A DNA stretch of 64,000 nucleotides, taken from positions 1 through 64,000 of the forward strand of contig MCFE01000493.1 of the NCBI GenBank assembly GCA_002104905.1, in the 5' to 3' direction. A program made the position numbers and the translations under genes. Below are positions 43,135 to 54,099 of this stretch, one piece after another. Position 1 is the stretch's first letter; each line of letters starts with the position of its first letter. Source of the DNA: Basidiobolus meristosporus CBS 931.73 (lineage: Eukaryota > Basidiobolomycota > Basidiobolomycetes > Basidiobolales > Basidiobolaceae). The notes under the pieces were generated by a model. It made no database searches. It was given only the letters and a program-made list of their open reading frames with translations, and was not told the origin of the DNA.

Positions 43135-43739
43135 CATTAAATTTTGCCCATTTCAACTTTGGTGGTTAGCCTGTAGGCTGGGCGAAATGGAAGTGTCCAC
43201 TGTAGAACCCAAACACTCAGTTCCATTTTCATCTTGGCAAGCTATGGGCTTGATGGGGTAGAAATGGGTGCCAGGTGATGATTTGGAGTTATCAGTGAGT
43301 TTCTTACTTATTAAACATATATATTTGTAATCTGGCCAGATTTGGACAAAAGAAATAATAAGCAGTGTGATTGTGGCTGGCTGATACACTCGATAGAATG
43401 AAAGTGATTGTACTTTTGGTCAAGTTTTGGAAGAGAATATCTTGAGGAAGCCTTGTTCAAAGTTCTTGGTATTTCCAGGAAGCTGGAATCACTGAAGTCC
43501 TGAGAAATACCGTTGCATTCCAAGAATTGGTAAATAGCACACCTACCAATACTTTGAATTAGTAATATGCAAAGTAAGAAGCATATGTTATAAAAATACT
43601 TATAGTACTTCATTAGGTAACACCTTATGAAAAGTACTTCTAACAATTACATCAAAAGACTACCTGAAGGCTGAGATCTTGTGACAAAGAAGCATTGATG
43701 CTCTCTGTATACCATCCAAGTGATGTCAGAATCCAGTGA
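43135..43739. other. intergenic region bordering the retrotransposon cluster
   Basis: AT-rich, no convincing coding region on either strand. The short frames here have no family signal. Confidence 0.5.
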
Positions 43740-43905
43740 ATAATAGAAGTGGTTGGGAGTACAAGTAGATCATGTTACTCTTACCTAATGATTTATCAAA
43801 TGTAAAGGCAGTTTTATAGTTTTAAATGGATTTAGCACATTAAGCACATATTTTATGCCTAGTAGAGTCTCAAGAAAATATGTGCAAAGCTTGTGGGCTT
43901 TTGGA
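43740..43905 (-). repeat. truncated family-A LTR
   Basis: Holds LTR blocks in minus orientation (GAAGTGGTTGGGAGTACAAG through the CAAAGCTTGTGGGCTTTTGG region). It stops abruptly where an oppositely oriented element begins. Confidence 0.75.
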
Positions 43906-45118
43906 GTTGTAAAATTTGTAATTCCACCTAAATATTCACCTAGCTTAGTCAATTAGATCATTACCTTCAAATCCTAAAGAATACTGACCAAACTCCTTGT
44001 TGGGATTTACTTAGAATATTTACCCAGAACTATGAAAATTAGGATAAATTGTCCAAACAGCCCCAAACTTGCACACATGCTCTTGGGACCTTCCTTAACC
44101 TATTCTACGTGTTTGCTAATGCCAAGACCAAGTAAAAGTATAATTATTACTTTTACATTCAATAAATCATTAAGTGAAAAACCACATAATCTACTTGTCT
44201 CCCAATCACTTCCAATATCTCCAAGACTCTTACAACAGGTTATGAGCCCCAAGCTATCACTCTCTGCAATGTCTACTACTGCTATTACTGGAATTTTCCC
44301 TCTGCTGAAAAGTTGGATGGATCTAACCACCAAGTGTGGAAGGAGAAAATGAAGATGCTGCTACAAGAAAGAGGCCTTTGGGATATTGTCATGGGAGAGG
44401 AATGCCCTCCTAGAAATATGGGAGAGGAAGCCTTAAGGTACCAGAAGAAAGAACAATGAGAACTTTTCAATCCAGAGGACTCTACAACTGATGGTTCAGC
44501 CTGAAGCAGTGCCCAGGAATATCCCAGAAGTGATCATTCCAGTATTCAAATGCCAGAAGATCCAACCTGAACAAGAAATAGCCCAAATTACTGTATCAAT
44601 GAGGGTACAAACTTAGCCTATGCCTATTCAGTCCATATTAATGAGCCCAGACTGTAAAAGAGGCCCAAAATAGCCCTCAGACAAAGTTTTGGAGATTTGC
44701 AATGACTGAGGAATATCAGGCCCTGATGGAAAATCAAATTTGGGATGTAGTCAAATTACCAATCAACCAAAAATCAATTGGATGCAGATGGGTCTTCAAG
44801 ACAAAATACAAGGCTGATGCCAAGCAAGACTTGTGGCCAAAGGATACTCTCAAACAAAAGGACCTGACTATACTGAGACCTTTGCACTGGCAGCCAAGTT
44901 TAAATCCATCAAATTTATGTTGGCTATTGCAGCCAAATATATATTTTTTATTCATCAAATGGATGTAAAAACTGCATTTTTGAATGGAGAACTTGATGAA
45001 GATGTGTATATGAACTAGCCTGATGGGTTTGCTGACCAAGATAATCCCCATGGGGTCTGCAAGCTTCAAAGTCTCTATATGGACTCAAACAATCACCAAG
45101 AGCCTGGAATTGCAAGAT
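43906..45118 (+). mobile_element. truncated, internally deleted copia element
   Basis: 5' LTR 43906-44237, then the primer site GGTTATGAGCCCC, then the start of gag. Around 44458 it jumps directly to the spacer between integrase and reverse transcriptase (FNPEDST-like text in the intact copy). The junction shares GAACAATGAGAA. It ends in the reverse transcriptase region near 45118 without a 3' LTR. Stops and frameshifts are frequent. Confidence 0.85.
44238..45118 (+). pseudogene. copia gag-pol relic with internal deletion
   Basis: Fuses about 70 codons of Gag to the integrase-RT linker and the first part of reverse transcriptase ([20 protein letters not shown] at 44954-45014), with a stop right after VYMN. 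About 2 kb of protease and integrase sequence is missing relative to 45856-49875. Confidence 0.85.
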
Positions 45119-45493
45119 TTTAACGGAGTTACTTGTTGAGTGTGGAGTTGGGCTCAATGTTAGTGTAGGGTAAAGGGACTTGTATAGGTCAGTACAATTG
45201 GCAATTGAGGTACAACTGAAGTTTCAACAGAAATAAATCAATTTGTACACATAAAAAGTAAGAAAAATGGTTGTGTCAGGAAGTAAGGAGTGTGAAAAAG
45301 AGGCAATAACCAATCAATGTACACAAATGTAGGAGGTGATCAACTGTCCAGGCTCAGAAAGTGAGCAAATTGGCAGGGAACCAATCAAAAGCCACTAACA
45401 TATTGTTGGGATGAAGAATATTGACCAAGTTTTCTGTGAAATCTGGGTGCAATTACTGTTCAATGGTCTCTGCACAGTGTCTGATGGAATCAG
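45119..45493. other. non-element sequence left of the complete copia copy
   Basis: Does not match the copia interior or LTRs. It ends with the target duplication ATCAG (45489-45493). Confidence 0.55.
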
Positions 45494-45844
45494 TGCTGTA
45501 AGAGTCTTGGAGATATTGGAAGTGATTGGGAGAACAAGTAGATTATGTGGTTTTCACTTAATGATTTATTGAATGTAAAAGTAGTATTTATACTTTTACC
45601 TGGTCTTGGCATTACAAAGCACGTAGAATAGGTTAAGGAAGGTCCCGAGAACATGTGTGCAAAGTTTGGGGCTGTTTGGACAACTTTGAGAATTTTCATG
45701 TTCTGGGTACCTGGCAATTTGGTGAAAATATTCTAAGTAAATCCCGACAAGGAATTTGGTCAGGTATTCTCTAGGATTTGAAGGTGATGATCAAAGTGAC
45801 TAAGTTAGGTGAATATTTAGGTGGAAATACAAATTTTTACAACA
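45494..45844 (-). repeat. 3' LTR of the complete copia element
   Basis: 351 bp. Starts TGCTGTAAG where other copies have TGTTGTAAG; ends TTTTTACAACA. It carries TATAAATA on the minus strand near 45585-45595. Confidence 0.94.
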
Positions 45845-45853
45845 CTCCCACTC
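45845..45853 (-). promoter_or_regulatory. polypurine tract (plus-strand DNA primer site)
   Basis: GAGTGGGAG on the element strand, directly next to the 3' LTR. The same motif sits at 1107-1115 in the nested element. Confidence 0.8.
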
Positions 45854-45855
45854 AG

Positions 45856-48800
45856 CTAAATGTTCATACTGACTAGTCCTAATTTTGACCTAAGATATTC
45901 AAACTTGTCTCTAGCTAATGGTTTGTTAAATATGTCTGCAATTATTTCATCTGTAGGACAGTAAACTAAGCTAACTAAGTTATTCTCTATAGCTTCACGT
46001 ATGAAATGATGTCTAATATCTATGTGCTTGGTTCTAGCATGAAAAGTTGGATTTCTACCTAATTGTATACATCCTTGATTATCTTGAAATAAAGTAATAG
46101 GCGTTTTTTGACATAGGCCTAAATCTGTAAGGAGCTTTCTTAACCACATTGCTTCTTTTGTAGCTTCACAGGCTGCCATATACTCTGCCTCTGTAGTAGA
46201 AAGTGCTACGGTTGGTTGCTTTCTTGAATTCCATGAAATTGCTCCTTTACAGTAAAGAAAGGTGTATCCTGTGGTGGATCTTCTGTCTGCCAAATTTTGT
46301 CCCCAATCAGCATCAGAGTATCCCACAAGATCCTGTTCTGAATTCTTATAAGTGTATCTTAAGCAGATATCAGCAGTTCCTTTTAGGTATCTAAAAATCC
46401 GCTTAACTGCTGCAATATGATCATATCCATAATTCTGATTATGTTGGCTGACAACTCCCACTGAATATGAGATATCTGGACGTGTTCCAAGCATGATATA
46501 CATCAGACTGCCGACCATAGATTGATAAGGAAAGTCAGGGCTTTCAGATGGCACCAAGCTCTCTTGATTTGGTTGAGTTTTGACCAAGTTAAGGTTTGTC
46601 TCCATTGGGGTAGCTGCCGGTTTACAGTCTTCCATTTTGTACTTCTTTAGTATATCTTGAATATACTTGGATTGGCTTAGGGTAATAGTCTGGGTACTTC
46701 TGTCTATGGAGAACTTAATCCCTAAGTAGTAACTAAGTTCTCCTAGATTGGACATCTTGAACTCCTTGGATAGGCTGAATTTAGTCTCTTCCAATGTTTC
46801 TAGGTTATTGGTGGCTATAATAAGATCATCCACATATAGAGCTAATAGAACTGGATTTGCTCTATCTGGCTTATAGTATATACTATAGTCAGCATTACTT
46901 CTTTTGAAACTCAAAGATTCCAAATAAGAATCTATCTTGCAATTCCAGGCTCTTGGTGATTGTTTGAGACCATATAGTGACTTTTTAAGCTTGCAGACCA
47001 AATGGGGGTTATCTTGGTCAACAAACCCATCAGGCTGGTCCATATACACATCCTCATCAAGCTCTCCATTCAAAAATGCAGTTTTTACATCCATTTGATG
47101 AATAAAAAACTTATATTTGGCTGCAATAGCCAATATTAATCTGATGGAATTAAACTTGGCTACCGGTGCAAAGGTCTCAGTATAGTCAAGTCCTTTTGTT
47201 TGAGAGTATCCTTTGGCTACAAGTCTTGCTTTGTATCTTTCAATTGTACCATCAGCCTTGTATTTTGTCTTGAAGACCCATCTGCCTCCAATTGATTTTT
47301 GGTTGATTGGTAATTTGACTAAGTCCCAAGTTTGATTTTCCATCAGGGCCTGATATTCCTCAGTCATTGCAGATCTCCAACACTTTGTCTGAGGGCTATT
47401 TAGGGCCTCTTTTACAGTCTGGGGTTCATCAATATGGACTGAATAGGCATAGGCTAAGTTTGTACCCTCATTGATATAGTAATTTGGGCTATTTCTTGTC
47501 TGATTGGATCTCCGGGCATTTGATACTGGAATGATCACTTCTGGGATATTCCTGGGCACTGATTCTGGCTGAACCATGGTTGTAGAGTCCTCTGGAGTGA
47601 AAAAATTCTCATTGTTTTGCTCTGATTCAATCCTGACAATTGGTGGACTTGAGATCAAATTTTTGTCATCATCTGATGTCATTTTTTGTGAAAATTTTGA
47701 GTTTTCATCAAACAACACATCCCTGGACTTGATAAGCTTCTTTGCTTTGGTATTGTAGAGTCTGTATGCCTTACTCTCATTGCAGTAGCCCAAAAATATG
47801 CATTTTACACTTTTTGGCTCAAATTTTGACTGATTTCCGGCCAGTTTTTTGGCATATGCTATACACCCAAATATTCTTAGATGTTCTGCACTTGGTCTGT
47901 ATCCATACCATGCTTCAAATGGAGTAGAATCACAAAGTAATCTGTTATAACTGCTATTTTTAAGATATACAGCAGTGGCAACTGATTCCGCCCAAAAATC
48001 ATAGGATAATTTTTGATCATGGATCATAGATCTTGCCATATCAATTATTGATCTGTTAGCTTGTTCTGCTACTCCATTTTGCTGTGGGGAGTATGGTGCA
48101 GTAGTCTCTTGCTTTATCCCATGAATTTTGCAGAAGTGGATGAAGAGTTTTGAGGTATATTCTCCACCATTGTCAGAGCGTATTTTCTTGATTTTTTCAC
48201 CAGTTTCTCTCTCCACCATGGTTTTAAACTCCCTGAACTTAGACAGAGCTTCTTCCTTTCTCTCCATGAAGTAGACCCATGTGTATCTTGTATAATCATC
48301 AATAAAAGTGATTAAATACTTCATCCCGCCTAAGGATAAATTTTGCATAGGTCCACACAGATCTGAGTGAAATAGATCTAATTTTTTCTTAGTTTTGATT
48401 AACCCAGAGCTCTTGAACAGTTGTCTGGCTTGTTTCCCATATATGCAGGCTTCACAGTGCTCCAAATTAGCTGGGGGATCAATTTTCACTCCAGAAATTA
48501 GCTGATCTTTGATCATTTTGCGCAAATAATCAGAATTGATGTGCCCAAATCTCCTGTGCCAAAGCATTGGTGTTTCTTCATTTAAGTTACTTATATTGGC
48601 ATCCAGATATGATGGAGTATAAGTCAACTTGTATAGATTCTGATCTCTGATGCCTGAAGCAATATGAGCACCATTTTGATCAGTGATCCTGCATCCAGAA
48701 TTGTCAAAACTGAAACTGAGTCCTTCTGCTGTGGCCTTGCTTACAGAGAGTAGGTTCTTGGCTATTTCTGGTACATAGAGTACTTCTTTAAAGGTCAGTG

Positions 48801-49875
48801 TATGGCTTCCTTCACTGCTTCTAAGGTTTACTTGGATAGTTCCTTCTCCCACTGCATCAAGTGTTCTATTGTCACCCATGAAAACCTTCTTAATTGGAAT
48901 TTCTTGATATTTGGTAAAAAGTTCTTTTTGGTGTTTAAAGTGTTGAGAAGCTCCAGAGTCAATATACCATGTCTGAGAATCCTTGTTTGTGGTCATATTT
49001 AGTGCAGATATGAATAGTCTATCTTCAGTTGTTGCAGCATTTCCATATTCAGGCTTCTTTTGCTGATTATCTTTCTTTTTGAGACACCGGTCTGATGTGT
49101 GTCCTTTCCTTTTGCAGTAGTTGCAAAATAGGTTGCTGTTGCCTTTGTAGGGTCTTGGGTACCTCCTTTGTTGGTTATCATTGCTTATTAAAGCATTTTC
49201 TTCTTCCTTCTTATTGGCACTTGATTTTCTTAATTCTTCATCCAGGAGCCTTCCATATACGTAATTTAAGGTCAAATCTTCAGTTCTGGACTCTACGGCT
49301 GATACAAGGCCCTGAAACTCGTCTGTCAGGCTATTCAGGATGGTAACTATCACATCCTCATCAGTAGTTGGTACGCCCACAGATTCCATCTCATCTACCA
49401 GCAGGGTAATTCTGTTAATTAGATTTTTCATTTCTTCTCCTGGCAGCATCTTTGTAGTAAAGAATTTTTGTCTCAGATACATTTTCTTGGCAGCTGAACA
49501 TGACTGGTAGGTGTCTTCTAATGCCTTCCAGGCATTCTTTGCCGTTTTTGCTCTTGAGCATTGAATTAGCAAGTTGTCCTTGACATTAAGGCAAATGCAG
49601 TTAAAGGCACTTTGTTCTTTCTTCTGGTACTTTAAGGCTTCCTCTCCCACGTTTTTAGGAGGGCATTCTTCTCCCATAACAATATCCCAAAGGCCTCTTT
49701 CTTGTAGCAGCATCTTCATCCTCACCTTCCACACTTGGTAGTTAGATCCATCCAACTTTTCAGCAGAGGGGAAAATTCCAGTAATAGCAGTAGTAGACAT
49801 TGCAGAGAGTGACAGCTTGGGGCTCATAACCTGTTGTAAGAGTCTTGGAGTTATTGGAAGTGATTGGGAGAACAT
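45856..49875 (-). CDS. copia Gag-Pol polyprotein
   Basis: 1339 codons in one frame with no Gag/Pol frameshift. Gag (UBN2 type) about residues 30-240; zinc knuckle Cys251, Cys254, His259, Cys264; protease DSGA at 306-309; integrase zinc site His440, His445, Cys474, Cys477. The integrase triad is Asp505, Asp568 and Glu604. In the RT, the first aspartate is in [10 protein letters not shown] (Asp929) and YVDD is at 1014-1017. RNase H begins around GYSDADWG and includes ALSTTEAEYMA. The first ATG (49875) lies inside the 5' LTR. A second in-frame ATG overlaps the primer-binding site and a third opens MSTTAITG; which is used is uncertain. Confidence 0.95.
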   Translation of the reverse strand: MFSQSLPITPRLLQQVMSPKLSLSAMSTTAITGIFPSAEKLDGSNYQVWKVRMKMLLQERGLWDIVMGEECPPKNVGEEALKYQKKEQSAFNCICLNVKDNLLIQCSRAKTAKNAWKALEDTYQSCSAAKKMYLRQKFFTTKMLPGEEMKNLINRITLLVDEMESVGVPTTDEDVIVTILNSLTDEFQGLVSAVESRTEDLTLNYVYGRLLDEELRKSSANKKEEENALISNDNQQRRYPRPYKGNSNLFCNYCKRKGHTSDRCLKKKDNQQKKPEYGNAATTEDRLFISALNMTTNKDSQTWYIDSGASQHFKHQKELFTKYQEIPIKKVFMGDNRTLDAVGEGTIQVNLRSSEGSHTLTFKEVLYVPEIAKNLLSVSKATAEGLSFSFDNSGCRITDQNGAHIASGIRDQNLYKLTYTPSYLDANISNLNEETPMLWHRRFGHINSDYLRKMIKDQLISGVKIDPPANLEHCEACIYGKQARQLFKSSGLIKTKKKLDLFHSDLCGPMQNLSLGGMKYLITFIDDYTRYTWVYFMERKEEALSKFREFKTMVERETGEKIKKIRSDNGGEYTSKLFIHFCKIHGIKQETTAPYSPQQNGVAEQANRSIIDMARSMIHDQKLSYDFWAESVATAVYLKNSSYNRLLCDSTPFEAWYGYRPSAEHLRIFGCIAYAKKLAGNQSKFEPKSVKCIFLGYCNESKAYRLYNTKAKKLIKSRDVLFDENSKFSQKMTSDDDKNLISSPPIVRIESEQNNENFFTPEDSTTMVQPESVPRNIPEVIIPVSNARRSNQTRNSPNYYINEGTNLAYAYSVHIDEPQTVKEALNSPQTKCWRSAMTEEYQALMENQTWDLVKLPINQKSIGGRWVFKTKYKADGTIERYKARLVAKGYSQTKGLDYTETFAPVAKFNSIRLILAIAAKYKFFIHQMDVKTAFLNGELDEDVYMDQPDGFVDQDNPHLVCKLKKSLYGLKQSPRAWNCKIDSYLESLSFKRSNADYSIYYKPDRANPVLLALYVDDLIIATNNLETLEETKFSLSKEFKMSNLGELSYYLGIKFSIDRSTQTITLSQSKYIQDILKKYKMEDCKPAATPMETNLNLVKTQPNQESLVPSESPDFPYQSMVGSLMYIMLGTRPDISYSVGVVSQHNQNYGYDHIAAVKRIFRYLKGTADICLRYTYKNSEQDLVGYSDADWGQNLADRRSTTGYTFLYCKGAISWNSRKQPTVALSTTEAEYMAACEATKEAMWLRKLLTDLGLCQKTPITLFQDNQGCIQLGRNPTFHARTKHIDIRHHFIREAIENNLVSLVYCPTDEIIADIFNKPLARDKFEYLRSKLGLVSMNI
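49819..49831 (-). promoter_or_regulatory. primer-binding site matching the anticodon arm of initiator tRNA-Met
   Basis: The plus strand reads GGGGCTCATAACC, next to the LTR start. GGGCTCATAACC is the anticodon stem-loop sequence of fungal initiator tRNA-Met (CAT anticodon). Drosophila copia and yeast Ty5 prime from such a half-tRNA. Confidence 0.8.
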
Positions 49876-50179
49876 GTAGATTATGTGTTTTTCACTTAAT
49901 GATTTATTGAATGTAAAAGTAGTATTATACTTTTACCTGGTCTTGGCATTACAAACACGTAGAATAGGTTAAGGAAGGTCCCAAGAACATGTGTGCAAAG
50001 TTTGGGGCTGTTTGGACAACTTTGAAAATTTTCATGTTCTGGGTACCTGGCAATTTGGTGAAAATATTCTAAGTAAATCCCAACAAGGAATTTGGTCAGT
50101 ATTCTCTAGGATTTGAAGGTGATGATCAAAGTGACTAAGTTAGGTGAATATTTAGGTGGAAATACAAACTTTTACAACA
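49832..50179 (-). repeat. 5' LTR of the complete copia element
   Basis: 348 bp. The promoter TATA reads TATAATA here through loss of one A, against TATAAATA in the 3' LTR. Target duplication ATCAG follows. Confidence 0.94.
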
Positions 50180-50249
50180 ATCAGTACCTCTTAGTCATGG
50201 GACTTTAAATCTGTGATGGCCTTTTGACACAATCATCACAATAAATTCT

Positions 50250-53075
50250 CATAGGGACTGTTTGGGTCTTTATAGGGCTTATACTCCTCAGTCATTTCAG
50301 ATCTCCAAAACTGTGTCTGAGGGCTACTCAGTGCCTCTTTTACAGTCAGGGGCTCATCAATATGGGCAGAATAGGCATAGGCCAAGTTTGTACCCTCATG
50401 GATATAGTAATTAGGGCTATATCTGGTCCAGTTGGATCTCCTGGTTTGTGATACTTGATTGATCACTTCTGGGATATTCCTGGGCACTGATTCAGGCTGA
50501 ACCACAGTTGTAGAGTCCTCTGGAGTGAAAAAAGCTTCATTGTTTTGCTCTGATTTGATCATGACTATGGATGGACTTAGAACCAGATTTTTGTCATCAT
50601 CTAATGTTATTTTTTGTGAATATTTCAATTTTCATCAAGCAGCACATCCCTGGACCTGACCAGCTTCTTTGCTTTGGTCTTGTAGTGCTAGTATGCCTTA
50701 CTCTCATAGCAGTAGCCAAAAAATATTCATTTTGCACTTTTTGGCTCAAATTTTGACTGATTTCTGTATAGTTTCTTGGCATATGCTGTACACCTAAATA
50801 TTTTAAGATGTTCTGCACTAGATCTTTATCCATACTATGCATCAAGTGGAGTAGAATCACAAAGTATTCTGCTATAACTCCTATTTTCTAGATATACAGC
50901 TGTAGCAACTGATACCCCCCAAAAATCTTAGGATAATTCTTGATCTTGGATCTTGCCATATCAATTATTGATTGGTTTGAGCATTCTGCCACTCCATTTT
51001 GCTGCAAAGAGTGTGGTACAGGAGTCTCTTGCTTTATCCTATGAATTTTGCAGATGTGGATGAAGAGTTTTGGGGTCTATTCTCCACCATTGTCACAGTG
51101 TAGTTTCTTGATTTTTTCACCAGTTTCTCTCTTCACCATGACTTTAAGCTCCTTGAACTTAGACAGAGCTTTTTCCTTTCTTTGCATGAAGTAGACCCAT
51201 GTGTATCATGTATATTCATCAATAAAAGTGATTAAATACTTCATACCACCTAGGGATAAATTTTGCATAGGTCCACACAGATCTGAGTAAACTAGATTTA
51301 ATTTTTTCTTAGTTTTGATTAACTCAGAGCTCTAGAATGTTTATCTGGCTTGTTTCCCAAATATGCAGACTTCACAGTGCTCCAAATTAGCTGGGGGATC
51401 AATTTTTACTCCAAAAATTAGCTGATCTTTGATCATTTTGCACAAATAATCAAAATTGATGAGTCCAAATCTCCTGTATCAAAGCATTGGTATTTCATCA
51501 TTCAAGTTATTTATATTTGCTTTCAGATTTGATGGAATATAAGTCAGCTTGTGTTAATTTGGATATCTGGTATCCAAAGCAATGTGGGCACCATTTTGAT
51601 CAGCGATCCTTCATCCAGAATTGTCAAAACTGGAACTGAGTCCTTCTGCTGTGGCCTTGCTAACAAATAGTAGGTTCTTGGCTATTTCTGGTACATAGAG
51701 TACTTTTTTGAAGGTTGGTGTGTGGCTTCCTTCACTGCTTCTGAGGCTTACTTGGATAGTTCCTTCTCAACAGCATCAAGCGATTTATTTGTTGTAATTA
51801 TTAAGTTGTCACCAAAATAGTCATGCTAAATTAGTCACATAGATCTTATTCTTTGATTAGCATTCTGTCCTGACCAAATTTCTTGTTGGGATTTACTTTG
51901 AATATTTTCACCAAATTGTCAGGTACCCAGATTATTATTTTTCTCAAAGTCATCCAAGCAACCCCAAACTTTGCACACAAATTCTTGGGACCTTCCTTAA
52001 CAAACTCTACATGTTTGTTTCCTCTACTTTATCAAAAGTATATACTGCAGTTTTGATCAATAAACCTACAAGTGGATAACATGTAAATCCTCTAGTTCTC
52101 CACATCACTTCCAATACTCCTCAGAATATTGCAACATAATTGTCACCCATGAAAATCTTCTTGATTGGAATTTCTTGATATTGGGTAAACAGTTCTTTTT
52201 GGTGTGTAAAGTTATGAGATACTTCAGAGTCAATATACTACATCTGAGAATTCTTGTTTACAGTCATATCAGTGCAGATATGAATAGTCTATCTTCAGTT
52301 GTTGCTGTATTTCCTTATTTAGGCCTTTTCTTGCTGATTAGCTTTCTTTCTGAGGCACCAGTCTGATGTGTGTCCTTCCTGTTGCAGTAGTTGCCTGACA
52401 GGTTGCTGCTGCCTTTGTAGGGTCCTGGGTACCTCCTTTGTTGGTTATCATTGCTGATTAAAGCACTTTCTTCTTCCTTTTTACTGACACTTGTTTTTCT
52501 TAAGCCTTTGATATACATAATTCAAGGTCAAATCTTCAGTTCTGAGCTCCAGGGCTGAAACAAGGCCTGAAACCTGTCTGTCAGGCTATTCAGGATGGTA
52601 ACTATCACATCCTCATCTCTAGTTGGTATGCCCACAGATTCCATCTCATCAACCAATGGGGCAATTCTGTTAATTAAATTTTTCATTTCTTCTCCTGGCA
52701 GCAAATTTGTGGTAAAGAATTTTTGTCTCATATACATTCTCTTAGCGGCTGAACAAGATTGGTAGGTGTCTTGTAATGCCTTCCAGGCATTCTTTACCAC
52801 TTATACTCTTATGCATTGAATTAGCAACTTGACTCTATCACTAAAGCAAATGCAGTTAAAGGCACTTTGTTCTTTCTTCTGTTACTTTAAGACTTCCACT
52901 CCCACACTTTTAGGAGGGCATTCTTCTCCCATGAAATATCCCAAAGGCCTTTTTCCTGTAGTAGCATCTCCATCTTCACCTTTGAGACTTGGTAGACAGA
53001 TGCATCCAACTTTTCAGCAGAGGGAAAAATTCCACTAGTAGCAGTAGTAGACATTGTAGTGAGTGATGGTTTGGG
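50250..53075 (-). pseudogene. decayed copia gag-pol
   Basis: Recognisable peptides in successive broken frames include VKEALSSPQT, CNYC-type knuckle remains and LPGEEMKNLINR. The interruption at 51790-52136 is a later insertion. More diverged than the copies at 1-5001 and 45494-50179, so older. Confidence 0.85.
51790..52136 (+). repeat. solo family-B LTR
   Basis: 347 bp, TGTTG...CAACA. Opposite orientation to the nested element at 758-4067. Flanks TTATT and TAATT look like a 5-bp target duplication with one mismatch. The copia text on either side is continuous once it is removed. Confidence 0.88.
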
Positions 53076-53085
53076 GCTCATAACC

Positions 53086-53434
53086 TGTTGTAAGAGTCTT
53101 GGAGATATTGGAAGTGCTTGGGAGGACAAGTAGATTTTGAGGTTTTCACTTAATGATTTATTGAATGTAAAGGCAATATTTATACTTTTACACGGTATTG
53201 GCATAAGATTCATGTAGAGTAAGTTTAGGAAGATCCCAAGAGCATGTGTGCAAAGTTTGGGGCTGTTTGGACAACTTTGAGAATTTTCATGTTCTAGGTG
53301 CCTGATATTTGGTGATAATTTTCTAAGTAAATCCTGACAAGAAGTTTGGTTGGTATTCACTAAGATTTTGTAGGTAATGATCTAAGTCACCAAGTTAGAT
53401 GAATATTTAGGCAAAAATGCAAACTTTTACAACA
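53086..53434 (-). repeat. family-A LTR (5' LTR of the degenerate copia)
   Basis: 349 bp, preceded by GGGGCTCATAACC. Diverged from the copies of the complete element (for example AAGATCCCAAGAGCATG). Confidence 0.9.
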
Positions 53435-53701
53435 CTTTCAAGGTAGGTAAACCACCAAGTGAAACAATTTAGAATAGGCTAGTAGAACATCATCAACTGA
53501 TCAGCTTGATTCTAACTTTCCCAAAAGTGACAACTCTCAATTTCCCAGGTACTGGCTTATCAGACAAGCAGACATTCTTTCTATTGAGAGACTAAGCCAA
53601 CTTGTACTCATACAAAATTTGGTTATCAGCTGCACATTATTTCTGCCAAAAATTGCAGCTGAAAATTTGATACAGAAACACCTGCTTAATACAGGTAAAT
53701 T
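53435..53701. other. non-element sequence between LTRs
   Basis: No similarity to the copia interior noticed and no gene. Confidence 0.45.
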
Positions 53702-54049
53702 GTTGCAATATTCTAAGGAGTATTGGAAGTGTTGTGGAGCACCAGAGGACTTACCTATTATGCACTTGTAGATTTATTGGTCAACAGTGTGGTATTTATA
53801 CTTCTGATAAAGTAGAGTAGACAAACATGTAGAGTTTATCAAGGAAGATCTCAAGAATATGTGTGCCCACTTTGGGGTCTTTTGGACAGCTTTGACAAAG
53901 GTCATAAACTGAGTACCTGATAATTTGGGGAAAATATTTGAAGTGAATCCCAAAAAGAAATATGGTCAGGAGAGATTGCTAATTGCAGAATAAGATCTAT
54001 ATGACTAAGTTAGCATGAATATTTAGATGACAACTTAATAGTTACAACA
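53702..54049 (-). repeat. solo family-B LTR
   Basis: 348 bp with TGTTGCAATATTC start and GTTACAACA end, about 10 percent diverged from 758-1106. Flanks AAATT and AAAAT suggest a decayed 5-bp target duplication. Confidence 0.87.
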
Positions 54050-54099
54050 AAAATAACATCAGAAAAGCAGCAAAAAATCCAATAAATTCCAAGTTTGAG

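Larger units (their letters stand above)
45494..50179 (-). mobile_element. complete Ty1/copia retrotransposon with intact polyprotein
   Basis: 4686 bp, minus strand. LTRs are 45494-45844 (3') and 49832-50179 (5'). The target duplication ATCAG is present on both sides (45489-45493, 50180-50184). The polypurine tract is at 45845-45853 and the primer site complement at 49819-49831. The two LTRs differ at several positions, including the TATA box and small indels, so the insertion is not brand new although the coding frame is unbroken. It has the Gag-PR-INT-RT-RNaseH order of Ty1/copia elements. Confidence 0.96.
50185..53434 (-). mobile_element. degenerate copia element split by a solo LTR
   Basis: From about 50250 to 51789 it follows the integrase-RT linker, integrase and protease region of the intact copy. 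After a solo LTR (51790-52136) it resumes with protease and Gag to its 5' LTR at 53086-53434. Frames are broken by many substitutions and indels. There is no 3' LTR: the RT and RNase H part is missing. Confidence 0.88.

Noticed and set aside
43153-43646. Small minus-strand frames after the acid phosphatase
   Set aside because: AT-rich hydrophobic translations with no family features.
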